Below are positions 56,278 to 64,000 of a DNA stretch of 64,000 bases, piece after piece. The stretch comes from Lactobacillus johnsonii (GTDB lineage Bacteria > Bacillota > Bacilli > Lactobacillales > Lactobacillaceae). The DNA lies in the NCBI RefSeq assembly GCF_014058685.1, contig NZ_CP059055.1, positions 1,116,001 through 1,180,000 on the forward strand. Direction: 5' to 3'. The position numbers and the translations under genes are program-made. Each line of letters opens with the position of its first letter. Position 1 is the stretch's first letter. Below the pieces are notes generated by a model. It did no database searches, was not told the DNA's origin, and saw only the letters and a program-made list of their open reading frames with translations.

Positions 56278-57507
56278 TTATGCTAATTCATCCTTAATTA
56301 AGCTATTATCATATACCTTGAGAAATGGATACCAAACTAAGGTTCCAACTACAAATAAAATTACTAGTAGAATAATAGAACTTATTGCTGGACTTACAAT
56401 CCAAGTTACAAATGGAAATGGAATGTACCACATTTGCATTAAAGAATGCGGGATTGGAGATAAACCTGCTTTAAACCAAAATGCAGTAATTAAAGGTAAA
56501 ACCAAACCATTAATCCATAGCGGAATCATTAAATATGGATTCCACACAACCGTACCAAAAATAACTGGTTCATTAATGTTAAATATTGATGGTGCAATAC
56601 ATGCTTTACCTAAAGCTTTCATTCTACGGGACTTACATGCAAACAACATTAGTAAAACCAAAGGGAGAGTACATCCGACTCCACCAATCCATGGAAAACT
56701 ATAAATTAATTCACTTGTAAAAATATGGGTAACAGTTTGTCCATTAGCATATTGATGCGCATTAGCGGCAATTCCAGCTAACATTACAGGTTGATCTACT
56801 GCAGCTAGTACCCAACCAGAAATTCCCATTGAATAAATAAAACAAGTAAAGAATAGGAATAAGGTAAATCCCCACCACGTATTCAGTGAATTAGCCAGTG
56901 GTGAAAATAGATCAACAATCAATTTATAGAAATTAAAATGAAGAAGATAAGTTAAGATCCAACCTGTTGCCACCACTACGGTAATTGGGAGCATTGAATC
57001 AAACCATGCAATAACAAAGTCTGGCATCGAAGTATCTTCACTAAAGAAAGAAAATTTTCCAAATGTTTCCATAATTAGTGCAGTATATATTCCTACAACT
57101 AGGGCTACAAACATACCACCTGCACCAAATTCTGAAAACTGATAAGAAACAACTGCTCCACTTTTATCCCATATAGGATTGGCTAACATGAGAAACAAAG
57201 CAACGGACGATAATCCAGCAATGATTCTTTGTTTCTTTAGTTTCTTATGTTCCATTAAGTTGAATGGAAATAGAAATGCAATAAATATTGAGACTAAACC
57301 AAATGTAAAACTACTAATCGGGGCTAAATCTGGCCACCATTTCCAAAAGTTTAATGGGATATTAAATAAAGTAATAAACGATCCTACAAAGATAAATGGC
57401 AATACTTCTAGTATTGAATTTTTTATTGTAACTGTCCAATCGTTATTGGCTATTTTTTGAGCGCCAGGTGCAAATTTTGTATTTAAAAAATGCATGAAGC
57501 CATTCAT
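56278..57507 (-). CDS. celB: PTS cellobiose/lichenan-family EIIC permease
   Basis: The membrane channel of the PTS, 409 residues with about ten hydrophobic segments. Family landmarks are FMHFLNTKFAPGAQKIANN at the N-terminus and NINEPVIFGTVVWNPYLMIP near residue 310, which holds the conserved Asn-Glu-Pro sugar-binding motif. It belongs to the lactose/cellobiose IIC family. The gene order EIIB-EIIC-EIIA-enzyme suggests one transcript from the promoter at 57894-57922. Confidence 0.95.
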   Translation of the reverse strand: MNGFMHFLNTKFAPGAQKIANNDWTVTIKNSILEVLPFIFVGSFITLFNIPLNFWKWWPDLAPISSFTFGLVSIFIAFLFPFNLMEHKKLKKQRIIAGLSSVALFLMLANPIWDKSGAVVSYQFSEFGAGGMFVALVVGIYTALIMETFGKFSFFSEDTSMPDFVIAWFDSMLPITVVVATGWILTYLLHFNFYKLIVDLFSPLANSLNTWWGFTLFLFFTCFIYSMGISGWVLAAVDQPVMLAGIAANAHQYANGQTVTHIFTSELIYSFPWIGGVGCTLPLVLLMLFACKSRRMKALGKACIAPSIFNINEPVIFGTVVWNPYLMIPLWINGLVLPLITAFWFKAGLSPIPHSLMQMWYIPFPFVTWIVSPAISSIILLVILFVVGTLVWYPFLKVYDNSLIKDELA

Positions 57508-57536
57508 TTTATTTACCTCATTTCTGATTTACCGTT

Positions 57537-57845
57537 TTAATTTTCCAATTGTGTTTTTAAATCATCAATTGCAGATTTTCCATCTAAAATTGAATAATAA
57601 TCTGGTTTCATCAAAATAACCTTTACTTTATCAGGAACTTCATTTTTTATTGCATCAAATTCTGCTTTTAAGTGCGGACCAACCATTAAAGCATCAATTT
57701 CATCAGCGTATTCTCCTAATTCTGCTTCACTTCTAGCTTGAATTTTATAATCTAATCCTGCTTTCTTAGCAGCCTTTCTCATATTTGCTGCCATAAAACC
57801 TGACGAAGCACCTGAACCACAAATCAATAAAATATTCTTACTCAT
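57537..57845 (-). CDS. celA: PTS lactose/cellobiose-family EIIB component
   Basis: The 102-residue protein carries the phosphocysteine loop LLICGSGASSGFMAANM, with Cys near residue 9. The rest (DALMVGPHLKAEFDAIKNE) matches the lactose/cellobiose IIB fold. It is the first gene of the operon, with AGGAGGAATT upstream. Confidence 0.95.
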   Translation of the reverse strand: MSKNILLICGSGASSGFMAANMRKAAKKAGLDYKIQARSEAELGEYADEIDALMVGPHLKAEFDAIKNEVPDKVKVILMKPDYYSILDGKSAIDDLKTQLEN

Positions 57846-57893
57846 TTTGAATTCCTCCTATAATCAATTATTTCTTTTTCTCTTTACATGTTT

Positions 57894-57922
57894 ATACTAT
57901 TGAATTAACCGCTTACATTAAA
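57894..57922 (-). promoter_or_regulatory. Promoter of the beta-glucoside PTS operon
   Basis: On the minus strand TTTAAT (57922-57917) and TAGTAT (57899-57894) are 17 bp apart. The -35 is weak, as expected for an activator-dependent promoter. Confidence 0.5.
57904..57918 (-). promoter_or_regulatory. Catabolite-response (cre) site
   Basis: ATGTAAGCGGTTAAT matches the cre consensus WTGNAANCGNWNNCW at all but one position and lies within the promoter spacer, so CcpA would repress the operon in glucose. Confidence 0.6.
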
Positions 57923-57929
57923 CTTATCT

Positions 57930-57950
57930 TTTGCACCGGAGGGATGCAAA
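57930..57950. promoter_or_regulatory. Inverted repeat, possible regulator binding site
   Basis: TTTGCA and TGCAAA flank a 9-bp centre just upstream of the weak -35. This is the position where a LicR-type activator would bind. The adjacent regulator is a pseudogene. Confidence 0.45.
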
Positions 57951-57966
57951 CAAATTTTGAAAGCAT

Positions 57967-57997
57967 GAAAAAGTCCATTGCTATTGCAATGGACTAG
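57967..57997 (-). terminator. Terminator after the sunset-domain gene
   Basis: AGTCCATTGC and GCAATGGACT form a 10-bp stem with a 4-nt loop followed by T5 on the minus strand, beyond the gene ending at 58087. Confidence 0.88.
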
Positions 57998-58086
57998 TGA
58001 TAAATATGTTCATCATGCAGAGATAAAAACTAGTGAGAAAAAGATAGACAGAACTTCTATTTATTTATAGTTAAGTTTCTCTTCTC

Positions 58087-58995
58087 TTACCGCTTTGATC
58101 TCACATATCCAGCAGCTTGAGCTTCTTCTTCCGAGTTAAAATAAACAGCATTTGCCGCATTCATGTTGTAACCTGCTTGTCCCGGAACATGATATTTGTG
58201 AGTTCGTGCATTTCCAACAATCTTATTCGAATTGCCAGTATAAATTTTTCCTGCCTGTGATTCATCTGAATTATTGGTGTTTTCTCCAGCTGAAGCATCA
58301 CTATTTTTATTCGCTGAACTAGTGTCTGTGCTAGATTGAGAGCTAGCCTTTTCCTTAGTGTCCTCTGACTGTCTGGTATCTTCCTTTTTATCTTCAGACT
58401 CTTCTGATTCTGACTTACTCTTATCTTCCTCTTCATCTTCTGTCTTTGACTGATCCTGATCGGAATCGCTGTCCGAATCGTCTTCTTCATCAGAATCATC
58501 CTCATCTACATAATGATCAGACATTTTCTTAGTTACCGTTAAGGTGACTGGATCAATTTCTTTTGCTATGATTCTACGTACTTTTTTAGTCAAATAATAA
58601 TCGTCAAAATCTTTTGAATATTTTTCTATAGCAAAAATTCTAACCTTAACTTTTACTCCCTTTTCAATTTCTTTCTCAGTAGAATTATTTGTGTCTAGCT
58701 GCATAGTAAATTTGTTATCTTTTACTTTTGCATAGTTATCATCATCAACTGCAGAAGCTTCATTTTCTTCCTTAACATATGTTCCCTGCGCTAAAATCTT
58801 ACTACCATCCGGAGCATCAGTTTTACCTTTTAATATAAAATCTCCATCTTTACTTTGAACTTTGGTTATCTCAACTTTATAAATTCCCGCTTCGTGTAAC
58901 TCACTATCTACATCCGACTGGGCACACGAGCTACAACGAGCTAACATCAAAAGTATTAGTACAATTACACCAATGCATCCAAGTTTGTTTTTCAC
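58087..58995 (-). CDS. Lipoprotein-like protein with acidic linker and sunset domain
   Basis: A GTG start follows GAGGAGAGTAATAA. The signal (MKNKLGCIGVIVLILLMLAR) ends in ARCSSC, with Cys available for lipidation, though LARC is not a perfect lipobox. A beta-rich domain (residues 35-150) follows, then about 90 residues of Asp/Glu/Ser/Lys-rich linker. The C-terminus (KIVGNARTHKYHVPGQAGYN and YFNSEEEAQAAGYVRSKR) has the small sunset-domain pattern seen after secreted nucleases. No nuclease domain is present. The function is unknown. Confidence 0.75.
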   Translation of the reverse strand: MKNKLGCIGVIVLILLMLARCSSCAQSDVDSELHEAGIYKVEITKVQSKDGDFILKGKTDAPDGSKILAQGTYVKEENEASAVDDDNYAKVKDNKFTMQLDTNNSTEKEIEKGVKVKVRIFAIEKYSKDFDDYYLTKKVRRIIAKEIDPVTLTVTKKMSDHYVDEDDSDEEDDSDSDSDQDQSKTEDEEEDKSKSESEESEDKKEDTRQSEDTKEKASSQSSTDTSSANKNSDASAGENTNNSDESQAGKIYTGNSNKIVGNARTHKYHVPGQAGYNMNAANAVYFNSEEEAQAAGYVRSKR

Positions 58996-59114
58996 TTATT
59001 ACTCTCCTCTATTACCTATATAAGAATATATTTTACCTTTTATAAAGAATATTAGAAATATTAAATAGCAGTTTTTCTTTACTGTTATTAAAAAATTTCA
59101 TTATTTTTCTATCA

Positions 59115-59152
59115 AAAAAAGACCAGGCACAAATTGCTTGATCTTGTATTCG
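59115..59152 (-). terminator. Possible terminator downstream of the winged-helix gene
   Basis: On the minus strand AAGATCAAGCA and TGCCTGGTCTT pair with two imperfect positions, followed by T7. It lies 120 bp beyond the gene that ends at 59274. Confidence 0.55.
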
Positions 59153-59273
59153 GTACTATTTAATTAAAAACTTACTTTTCCTGCTCATCACAGAATCATC
59201 GGACCTTTAAATTACAAAAGAGGGATGACTTGTGTTGATGATATTAAAAAAACACTAAGTATAAGGATGCCAA

Positions 59274-59879
59274 TCATTTAAAAGCAGTACATACACTAAT
59301 AAGCGTAGAAATTATGCTACTAATATTACTTACACTATTGGACGCTAGAATATCTTGTAATTTATTCCAAAGTTTCTTCAATTTTCCATATGGCTCTTTT
59401 TTCTCGGCACCCTGCTGTAGTTCATTCAACGTTTTATAAAAATCTGGATTATAATCCTGTGCTTTCATATACAATGATTTTAAATCATTAATTCTCTCAA
59501 TTGTACTTAGCAGAGCAGAATAGTCAACTTCCCTTTTCTCCTCAATAATTACATTATGATTTCCTTGTTGAAAATTAGTAATAGAAACTGGTGAATTAAA
59601 ATTGTTTTGATAAACACTTGAATTTTCTGCTTTAACTGAGTGACTCAATTCTTTTAAATATTCAGTACCTAATGGCGTGAGGTATCCTAACCAAAAGTTA
59701 CCACCCATAAAAAAGTTACACTTTACTAAATATCCCTGTTTTTGTAATTTATTAGTTATATCAAAAGCATATTCTCCCCACTTTTGTTGTAATTCTCGAG
59801 CAAGTTGAGAACTAGTATTAGGATTTATATTATTTTCTGCTTTAGTCAATATATCTTTTTCTATATCTTTAATATTCAA
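59274..59879 (-). CDS. Winged-helix-like N-terminus with a QQGN motif and hydrophobic C-terminus; unknown function
   Basis: A TTG start follows GAGGAGGTTAAA. Residues 1-75 form a probable winged helix (SSQLARELQQKWGEYAFDITNKL, here residues 23-45). The middle carries SVYQNNFNSPVSITNFQQGN, a beta-like glycine/asparagine motif seen in several uncharacterised phage-defence and plasmid proteins. A helical region and a hydrophobic tail (VSNISSIISTLISVCTAFK) end it. The tail could be a membrane or oligomerisation segment. It lies in the same direction as the next two genes, possibly one defence cluster. Confidence 0.5.
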   Translation of the reverse strand: MNIKDIEKDILTKAENNINPNTSSQLARELQQKWGEYAFDITNKLQKQGYLVKCNFFMGGNFWLGYLTPLGTEYLKELSHSVKAENSSVYQNNFNSPVSITNFQQGNHNVIIEEKREVDYSALLSTIERINDLKSLYMKAQDYNPDFYKTLNELQQGAEKKEPYGKLKKLWNKLQDILASNSVSNISSIISTLISVCTAFK

Positions 59880-59945
59880 TTTAACCTCCTCAAGCTAGAG
59901 TAATATTTATTCTTCAGAGTTTTTCATGCTAAAAATTACGTTCCA

Positions 59946-61157
59946 TTACCAATCAAAGTCATCTTCCATCTTCAGCAAATCATCCAGATACTTTTCCAAA
60001 TCGTTGCTATAGTCTCTCAACCCCAAAATTTCATCATTTCTTGCCACACTAGGATCAAGCCAATCTGCCTTCTGTAAAACCCAATCTTTATACTTTTTAT
60101 TCGAAATTGTACTAGCGTATTTCCTAATCTGCATTGCGGTCTGATAATCATGAGCCTCGGTTACTAATTTCTTAACACGAGCCTTTTTATCATTAATGTG
60201 CTTAGCCTTTTGATTTTTTCGTTCTTTCTCTTCTTTTTTCTTTTGTTTCTCATATTCCTGCTCTAAGCGTTTATCTCTCACACTTATATATGCCTTATAG
60301 AAATTTATAATTATCTCAGGGATTTTCTCTTCTAATCGTCCGTTGTCTGCATCCTTAACATATGCATGATATGGATAGTCATTAAACTCTAGCTTTAGTT
60401 TTCCATTATATGGATGATCATATTTTCTTATTCGAGGTTTAGATGCCCAACTACGTCCTATCTTTAAATTTCTTTCATACTCATCTAGTGCTTTCTGTTC
60501 TTTTTTTGTAATTTTATGTTCTACTTGATTTTTTAACTCTACAATATCAAAATAAACTTCATCTTTTCCGCCAATAATTACTGTAAAATCATCTGTAATT
60601 TCTTCGCCTAATTGATCAAGTACTAAATAAATTGCATTTAATATTCGATATAATCTAGGCAATTCTTTTGGCGAAATATTTTCCATAAATTTTGGTTTTT
60701 TCTCATCTGAATACCACTTATACCATTCATACTTATGCTCGTCATTAGGATATTTTTCTTTCCACTCTTTTACACTTTTTTTAAAGGTTCTAACTTTACT
60801 ACTTAAAGATCTTTTAGACGAATATTTAAATTCATTCAATACTTGCTCTATTTGCTTAGTCTTTTGTAGATCGTTTAAATCTTTTAACTCATTTTCTATA
60901 TCAAGTTTTTTATTACTCTCCGTATCAAAATAAATAATATCGCTTTGAGCAGCAGGTAAAGGCTCAACCAATCCCGTAGTATCTTTATTCATTTTCAAAT
61001 ACATTCGATATTTAGATCCAGGAATAGGTATATTATTTTGATGACAAAAAACACTAAACTTATGATAATTTATATGGTATTTTTCAGATAAATCTTTCAA
61101 AGTACTTGTTAAAAGTTCATTGTATAGTTCTGTTCTAGAAAATTTTTTCATCTTCAT
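59946..61157 (-). CDS. Uncharacterised protein with N-terminal HTH
   Basis: The first 50 residues (ELYNELLTSTLKDLSEKYHI then NYHKFSVFCHQNNIPIP) follow a helix-turn-helix pattern found at the N-terminus of many hypothetical proteins of phage and island origin, of the form LY...T.LA..YG...L...C...NIP.P. The remaining 350 residues are charged, rich in Lys, Glu, Trp and Tyr, with a coiled-coil stretch near residues 290-330 (KRLEQEYEKQKKKEEKERKN). No catalytic motif was seen. It lies between the ApeA-like gene and the winged-helix gene. Confidence 0.5.
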   Translation of the reverse strand: MKMKKFSRTELYNELLTSTLKDLSEKYHINYHKFSVFCHQNNIPIPGSKYRMYLKMNKDTTGLVEPLPAAQSDIIYFDTESNKKLDIENELKDLNDLQKTKQIEQVLNEFKYSSKRSLSSKVRTFKKSVKEWKEKYPNDEHKYEWYKWYSDEKKPKFMENISPKELPRLYRILNAIYLVLDQLGEEITDDFTVIIGGKDEVYFDIVELKNQVEHKITKKEQKALDEYERNLKIGRSWASKPRIRKYDHPYNGKLKLEFNDYPYHAYVKDADNGRLEEKIPEIIINFYKAYISVRDKRLEQEYEKQKKKEEKERKNQKAKHINDKKARVKKLVTEAHDYQTAMQIRKYASTISNKKYKDWVLQKADWLDPSVARNDEILGLRDYSNDLEKYLDDLLKMEDDFDW

Positions 61158-61367
61158 TATGTACCTTTTTTAATTAAATCAATTGAATGTGCAAGCATAT
61201 TATATTCATATTTTGAATATAAAAAAGTCAAAATATTATCTAAATTTCTGGTTCTTCGTTTGATATTTCAAATTTTTCTACAGAAAGTATTAAATAAGAA
61301 TCATCAAAATATTTAAACTTACTCACTCAACTAGCAACTCACTACATTCTACACTTCTAGACACACA

Positions 61368-62693
61368 TTATAATCTTTCAGTATTAAAACAACCATCTAA
61401 AACCATGCCAACCATTTGCTTATAATCTATTTTCATACCCAATTCTTGTAAAATGAAATACTGCGTTAAGTATTGGAGAGCATTTACACCTTGTGAGAGC
61501 TCTATAATATCATCAATTACTTTTGCCTTTTTCTCTCCATGAGCAATATATACTCTTGTTTGTTTAATAGCTTGGGCCCATTCATCTATATTTCCTACGT
61601 GTTCTTCCAACTTATCTATTACATAAGTAGGTAAAGATTTGAGCATATTTTTTATCTTTTTACATAAGCTGATTTTTTCATCTCGATAATATGCTTCAAT
61701 ACCTTCAGTAAGATTAATTAATTTATTTTGAACTGTTTCATTATAAGAGATAGTTAGGAGATAATCTTGGATGAGCAGATCAAAGTTTTCACTCTTATTA
61801 AACCAATTTGGAATCAAATTATCTAATTGAATATCGCGTTCTTCTCGAAACATTTCATAGATAGATAACTTATCATTATTGTGTTTATATCTCATTTCAA
61901 GGAAATAGATATCTTCTGTAAGTGATTTGTGTGTATCTTTATCAAATCCTTTCCTAGATAATTGTGTAGTATTAAGGGGACGCCCTAATACTACGGAGAA
62001 CATTTTTCTTAATTCAGTAGCAAAGAAGATTGCCTGATCAGAAGAAATATCATTTTCTCCCTCAACTAAAATCCAAGAGTCGTTTTTGTAGTTTACATAC
62101 TTATCATTTTGATTGTGTTCTTGATTTATATATCCAATTAATTCAACTTTAAAAAGCTGGTCTTTATACGTAAAACATGCTAATACACCTGGATCAACAG
62201 ACTTCACTTTTGTTTGTAAATCTGGATATGATGTCTCCATTCTAAAATACGGTTTAATCCAATCATCTAATAAAGTAAAATCTAACAATACTATATTAAA
62301 TATCTTTTTTGACATATTATTAGGGAAAAAATCTATAATAGAGAATCTATTCATATGCCAATCATCATAAGCAACAGCAGTAAGATGTAACATACTAAGC
62401 CCTGGGGTTATTGAAATCTCAGGAATATATATATACTTAGTTGCATCATTCGCAATATAACCTAAAATATTACTTTTTCTATATAGTGACATATGAGATG
62501 TGATAGCCTTAATTTTTAAACTCCATCCTTGAAAAAGAGATAGTTCACCTATTCCGTTTTCATATTTTAGCGTTCCAAATTTGTATTCATCTTGAGGAGC
62601 TGTCTGATTAATATCCTCTTTCAGTTCAATCCAACCACCATTTATTGAAAAATCATCAAGCAATGACTGCTTATTTAATGGAAAATACTGCAT
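61368..62693 (-). CDS. ApeA-like HEPN anti-phage protein
   Basis: The N-terminal half has the beta-rich ApeA N-terminal pattern (INGGWIELK, GTLKYENGIGELSLFQGW and ILGYIANDATKYIYIPEIS). The C-terminal half is a HEPN domain with the RNase motif R-x4-H in KQTRVYIAHGEK. Known ApeA proteins are single-gene abortive-infection systems in which the HEPN RNase stops phage growth. The TTG-initiated frame reaches 62717, but AAAAAGGAG sits inside it, so the ATG at 62693 (9 bp away) is preferred. That gives 441 residues. The identification rests on motifs and architecture. Confidence 0.75.
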   Translation of the reverse strand: MQYFPLNKQSLLDDFSINGGWIELKEDINQTAPQDEYKFGTLKYENGIGELSLFQGWSLKIKAITSHMSLYRKSNILGYIANDATKYIYIPEISITPGLSMLHLTAVAYDDWHMNRFSIIDFFPNNMSKKIFNIVLLDFTLLDDWIKPYFRMETSYPDLQTKVKSVDPGVLACFTYKDQLFKVELIGYINQEHNQNDKYVNYKNDSWILVEGENDISSDQAIFFATELRKMFSVVLGRPLNTTQLSRKGFDKDTHKSLTEDIYFLEMRYKHNNDKLSIYEMFREERDIQLDNLIPNWFNKSENFDLLIQDYLLTISYNETVQNKLINLTEGIEAYYRDEKISLCKKIKNMLKSLPTYVIDKLEEHVGNIDEWAQAIKQTRVYIAHGEKKAKVIDDIIELSQGVNALQYLTQYFILQELGMKIDYKQMVGMVLDGCFNTERL

Positions 62694-62871
62694 TCCCATT
62701 TTCTCCTTTTTAGACAAAATAAACCTTTAACAAATCAACAAAGTTTAATCTTTTATTACCTAATAACCATATAATCGCTTTCACTATCGAATGTCAATGA
62801 CAGGACTTAATTGATGTTTTTTCTATATAAACATTTTTCCATCTCTCATCTTTGCAAAATATATTGGGTAT

Positions 62872-62908
62872 CAAAAAAGCAAGCCTCCAAAAAAGGAGCT
62901 TGCTCTTT
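62872..62908 (-). terminator. Terminator after rfbD
   Basis: GAGCAAGCTCC and GGAGGCTTGCT-type arms pair around the T6 loop, followed by T6 on the minus strand. Confidence 0.8.
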
Positions 62909-62918
62909 CCTCTATATT

Positions 62919-63905
62919 TTACTTCCCTAACTCATCAAAGAAGCCGTCGGCCTTTAAAATGTCCAAGTAGCGGCTAATAGCGTCTGGCCAAGTTGGAAGT
63001 GGCTTAAAGCCGTTTTCTTCTAACTTACTCTTGTCTAAGCGAGAGTTAAATGGACGAACAGCCTTTGATAAGCCATATTCTTCAGTAGTTACAGGAGTAA
63101 CCTTAGTCTTGTAGCCTGCTTGACGGTAGATTTCTTTAGTGAAATCGTACCAAGAAATATAGCCGGTCTTAGTACCATTTTCGTCATGGTCGCCTTCACT
63201 TGCTGGTAATTCAGCATTAGTTGCATGGTAGTAGCCGTACTTATCAGTTTCAATCATGTCTACCAATAAACGAGCTAAATCAAAAGTATAAGTTGGTGTA
63301 CCTACTTGGTCACTAACAACTTTAACTTCATCATGGTTTGAACCAACTTTAAGCATTGTCTTAATAAAGTTAGAACCATTTACACCAAATACCCAAGCAA
63401 TACGAACGATGAAGTACTTGTCCAAGGTATTAGCAACAGCTTCTTCTCCGCCAAGCTTAGTTTCACCGTAAACATTTAATGGCTTGTAACCCTTAAAGTC
63501 AGGTTCCCAAGGAGTAGTTCCTTGACCATCAAAGACGTAGTCAGTTGATAAGTAAACCATTGGAGCATCTAGCTTTTTAGCAACATTAGCGATGTTTTGA
63601 GTTCCATCAACGTTAACTTTACGAACAGCAGCTACCTTATCGTCATCTTCAGCCATGTCAACTGCAGTCCAAGCAGCACAGTGAACAATAACATCTGGAT
63701 TTACTTCAGAAATAACCTTGTCTACTGCGTCTGCATCGGTAATATCTAAAGAAACGTAGGGAGCCTTAGTCACAACGGTGCTGTCAGCTACACCAGCATA
63801 TTCAGGTGCTAAGTCTGATCCAACACCTTCATAGCCACGTTTAGCAAGTTCATTCATTACGTCATGGCCAAGTTGACCATTAACGCCAGTTACAAAAACT
63901 TTCAT
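62919..63905 (-). CDS. rfbD: dTDP-4-dehydrorhamnose reductase
   Basis: The last enzyme of dTDP-L-rhamnose synthesis reduces dTDP-4-keto-L-rhamnose. The Rossmann motif is VTGVNGQLGHDVMNEL. VIVHCAAWTAVDMAEDD and STDYVFDG are RmlD signatures, and the catalytic YxxxK is in NVYGETKLGGE. At 328 residues it is longer than the usual 280-300 by a C-terminal part (KPLPTWPDAISRYLDIL). dTDP-rhamnose supplies cell-wall or exopolysaccharide synthesis. It is preceded at the right edge by the end of a probable rfbC. Confidence 0.95.
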   Translation of the reverse strand: MKVFVTGVNGQLGHDVMNELAKRGYEGVGSDLAPEYAGVADSTVVTKAPYVSLDITDADAVDKVISEVNPDVIVHCAAWTAVDMAEDDDKVAAVRKVNVDGTQNIANVAKKLDAPMVYLSTDYVFDGQGTTPWEPDFKGYKPLNVYGETKLGGEEAVANTLDKYFIVRIAWVFGVNGSNFIKTMLKVGSNHDEVKVVSDQVGTPTYTFDLARLLVDMIETDKYGYYHATNAELPASEGDHDENGTKTGYISWYDFTKEIYRQAGYKTKVTPVTTEEYGLSKAVRPFNSRLDKSKLEENGFKPLPTWPDAISRYLDILKADGFFDELGK

Positions 63906-63921
63906 TAATTTACCTCACTAA

Positions 63922-64000
63922 TTAAAACTTAAAAGTATCCTTTAAGCCTTTCCATTCTTGATCACGGTCAGATAAAGTAAGCTTAGTACCGTCATCAAGA
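63922..64000 (-). CDS. rfbC: Probable dTDP-4-dehydrorhamnose 3,5-epimerase, C-terminal end (cut by window edge)
   Basis: Twenty-five residues end in SDRDQEWKGLKD followed by TFKF and a TAA stop. The LSDRDxxWxGL ending is typical of RmlC C-termini and fits its place 16 bp upstream of rfbD. Most of the gene is outside the window. Confidence 0.6.
   Translation of the reverse strand, partial: LDDGTKLTLSDRDQEWKGLKDTFKF

Noticed and set aside
56318..56704. 128-residue plus-strand ORF inside the EIIC gene
   Set aside because: It is antisense to the conserved EIIC C-terminal half. The PTS gene order and motifs explain the region.
58161..58505. 114-residue minus-strand ORF overlapping the sunset-domain gene
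   Set aside because: It lies within the low-complexity acidic linker of the real gene in another frame and shows only the Arg/Ile/Lys bias expected from that.
61158..61367. Hidden small gene between the HTH protein and the ApeA-like gene
   Set aside because: No ORF with a ribosome binding site was found. The stretch is AT-rich and probably holds only a promoter.

Overview
The window is a low-GC Lactobacillus chromosome segment. A conserved Lactobacillaceae housekeeping block (hup-der-rpsA-cmk; scpA-scpB-rluB; pfkA-pyk; obgE; uvrC), an FMN-riboswitch-controlled riboflavin transporter, Rib-type surface domains and IS1223-like IS3 elements point to the L. gasseri/L. johnsonii group. This species call rests on gene content alone.

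Region 1 (1-7.4 kb) is a type I restriction-modification locus, hsdR-hsdM-hsdS, read leftward. hsdS is split by an IS30-family element that made a 13-bp target duplication. Removing the element and one repeat copy restores a 406-codon hsdS. A second hsdS, truncated by the window edge, converges on it from the left.

Region 2 (7.5-34.3 kb) is a nearly continuous leftward core block. It carries a TPR protein, HU, Der, ribosomal protein S1, CMP kinase, an FMN riboswitch with ribU, a LysM protein, the xerD-ribT-scpA-scpB-rluB operon with cvfB, pfkA-pyk, dnaE, a cytosolic 5'-nucleotidase-like phosphoesterase, L32, RNase Z, an OatA-like acyltransferase, obgE and uvrC.

Region 3 (34.4-39.2 kb) reads mostly rightward: a nucleoside hydrolase, a DedA protein, a catalytically degenerate tyrosine-recombinase-like protein and an APC permease, with one leftward NAD(P)-binding protein.

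Region 4 (39.2-52.5 kb) is accessory DNA bounded by two apparently identical 1494-bp IS3-family elements in opposite orientation. Each sits at the stem-loop boundary of a rho-independent terminator whose two arms now lie about 1.5 kb apart. Between them are a Rib-domain surface protein, two DUF1828-like proteins, two Ser-rich or DUF5067 lipoproteins, a NUDIX hydrolase, a membrane coiled-coil protein, a frameshifted htpX, an AAA ATPase and a DUF932-like protein. Two CRISPR relics without cas genes lie here: a two-repeat type I-E-like remnant near 46.5 kb and a two-repeat type I-C-like remnant near 52.3 kb.

Region 5 (52.5-57.9 kb) is a beta-glucoside PTS operon (EIIB-EIIC-EIIA-GH1 enzyme). Its LicR/BglG-type regulator is a pseudogene, and the GH1 enzyme has Gln where the catalytic acid/base Glu is expected.

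Region 6 (58-62.7 kb) holds a sunset-domain lipoprotein, two uncharacterised proteins with predicted DNA-binding N-termini and an ApeA-like HEPN protein, a likely anti-phage RNase. The right edge (62.9-64 kb) begins a dTDP-rhamnose locus (rfbD and the end of a probable rfbC).
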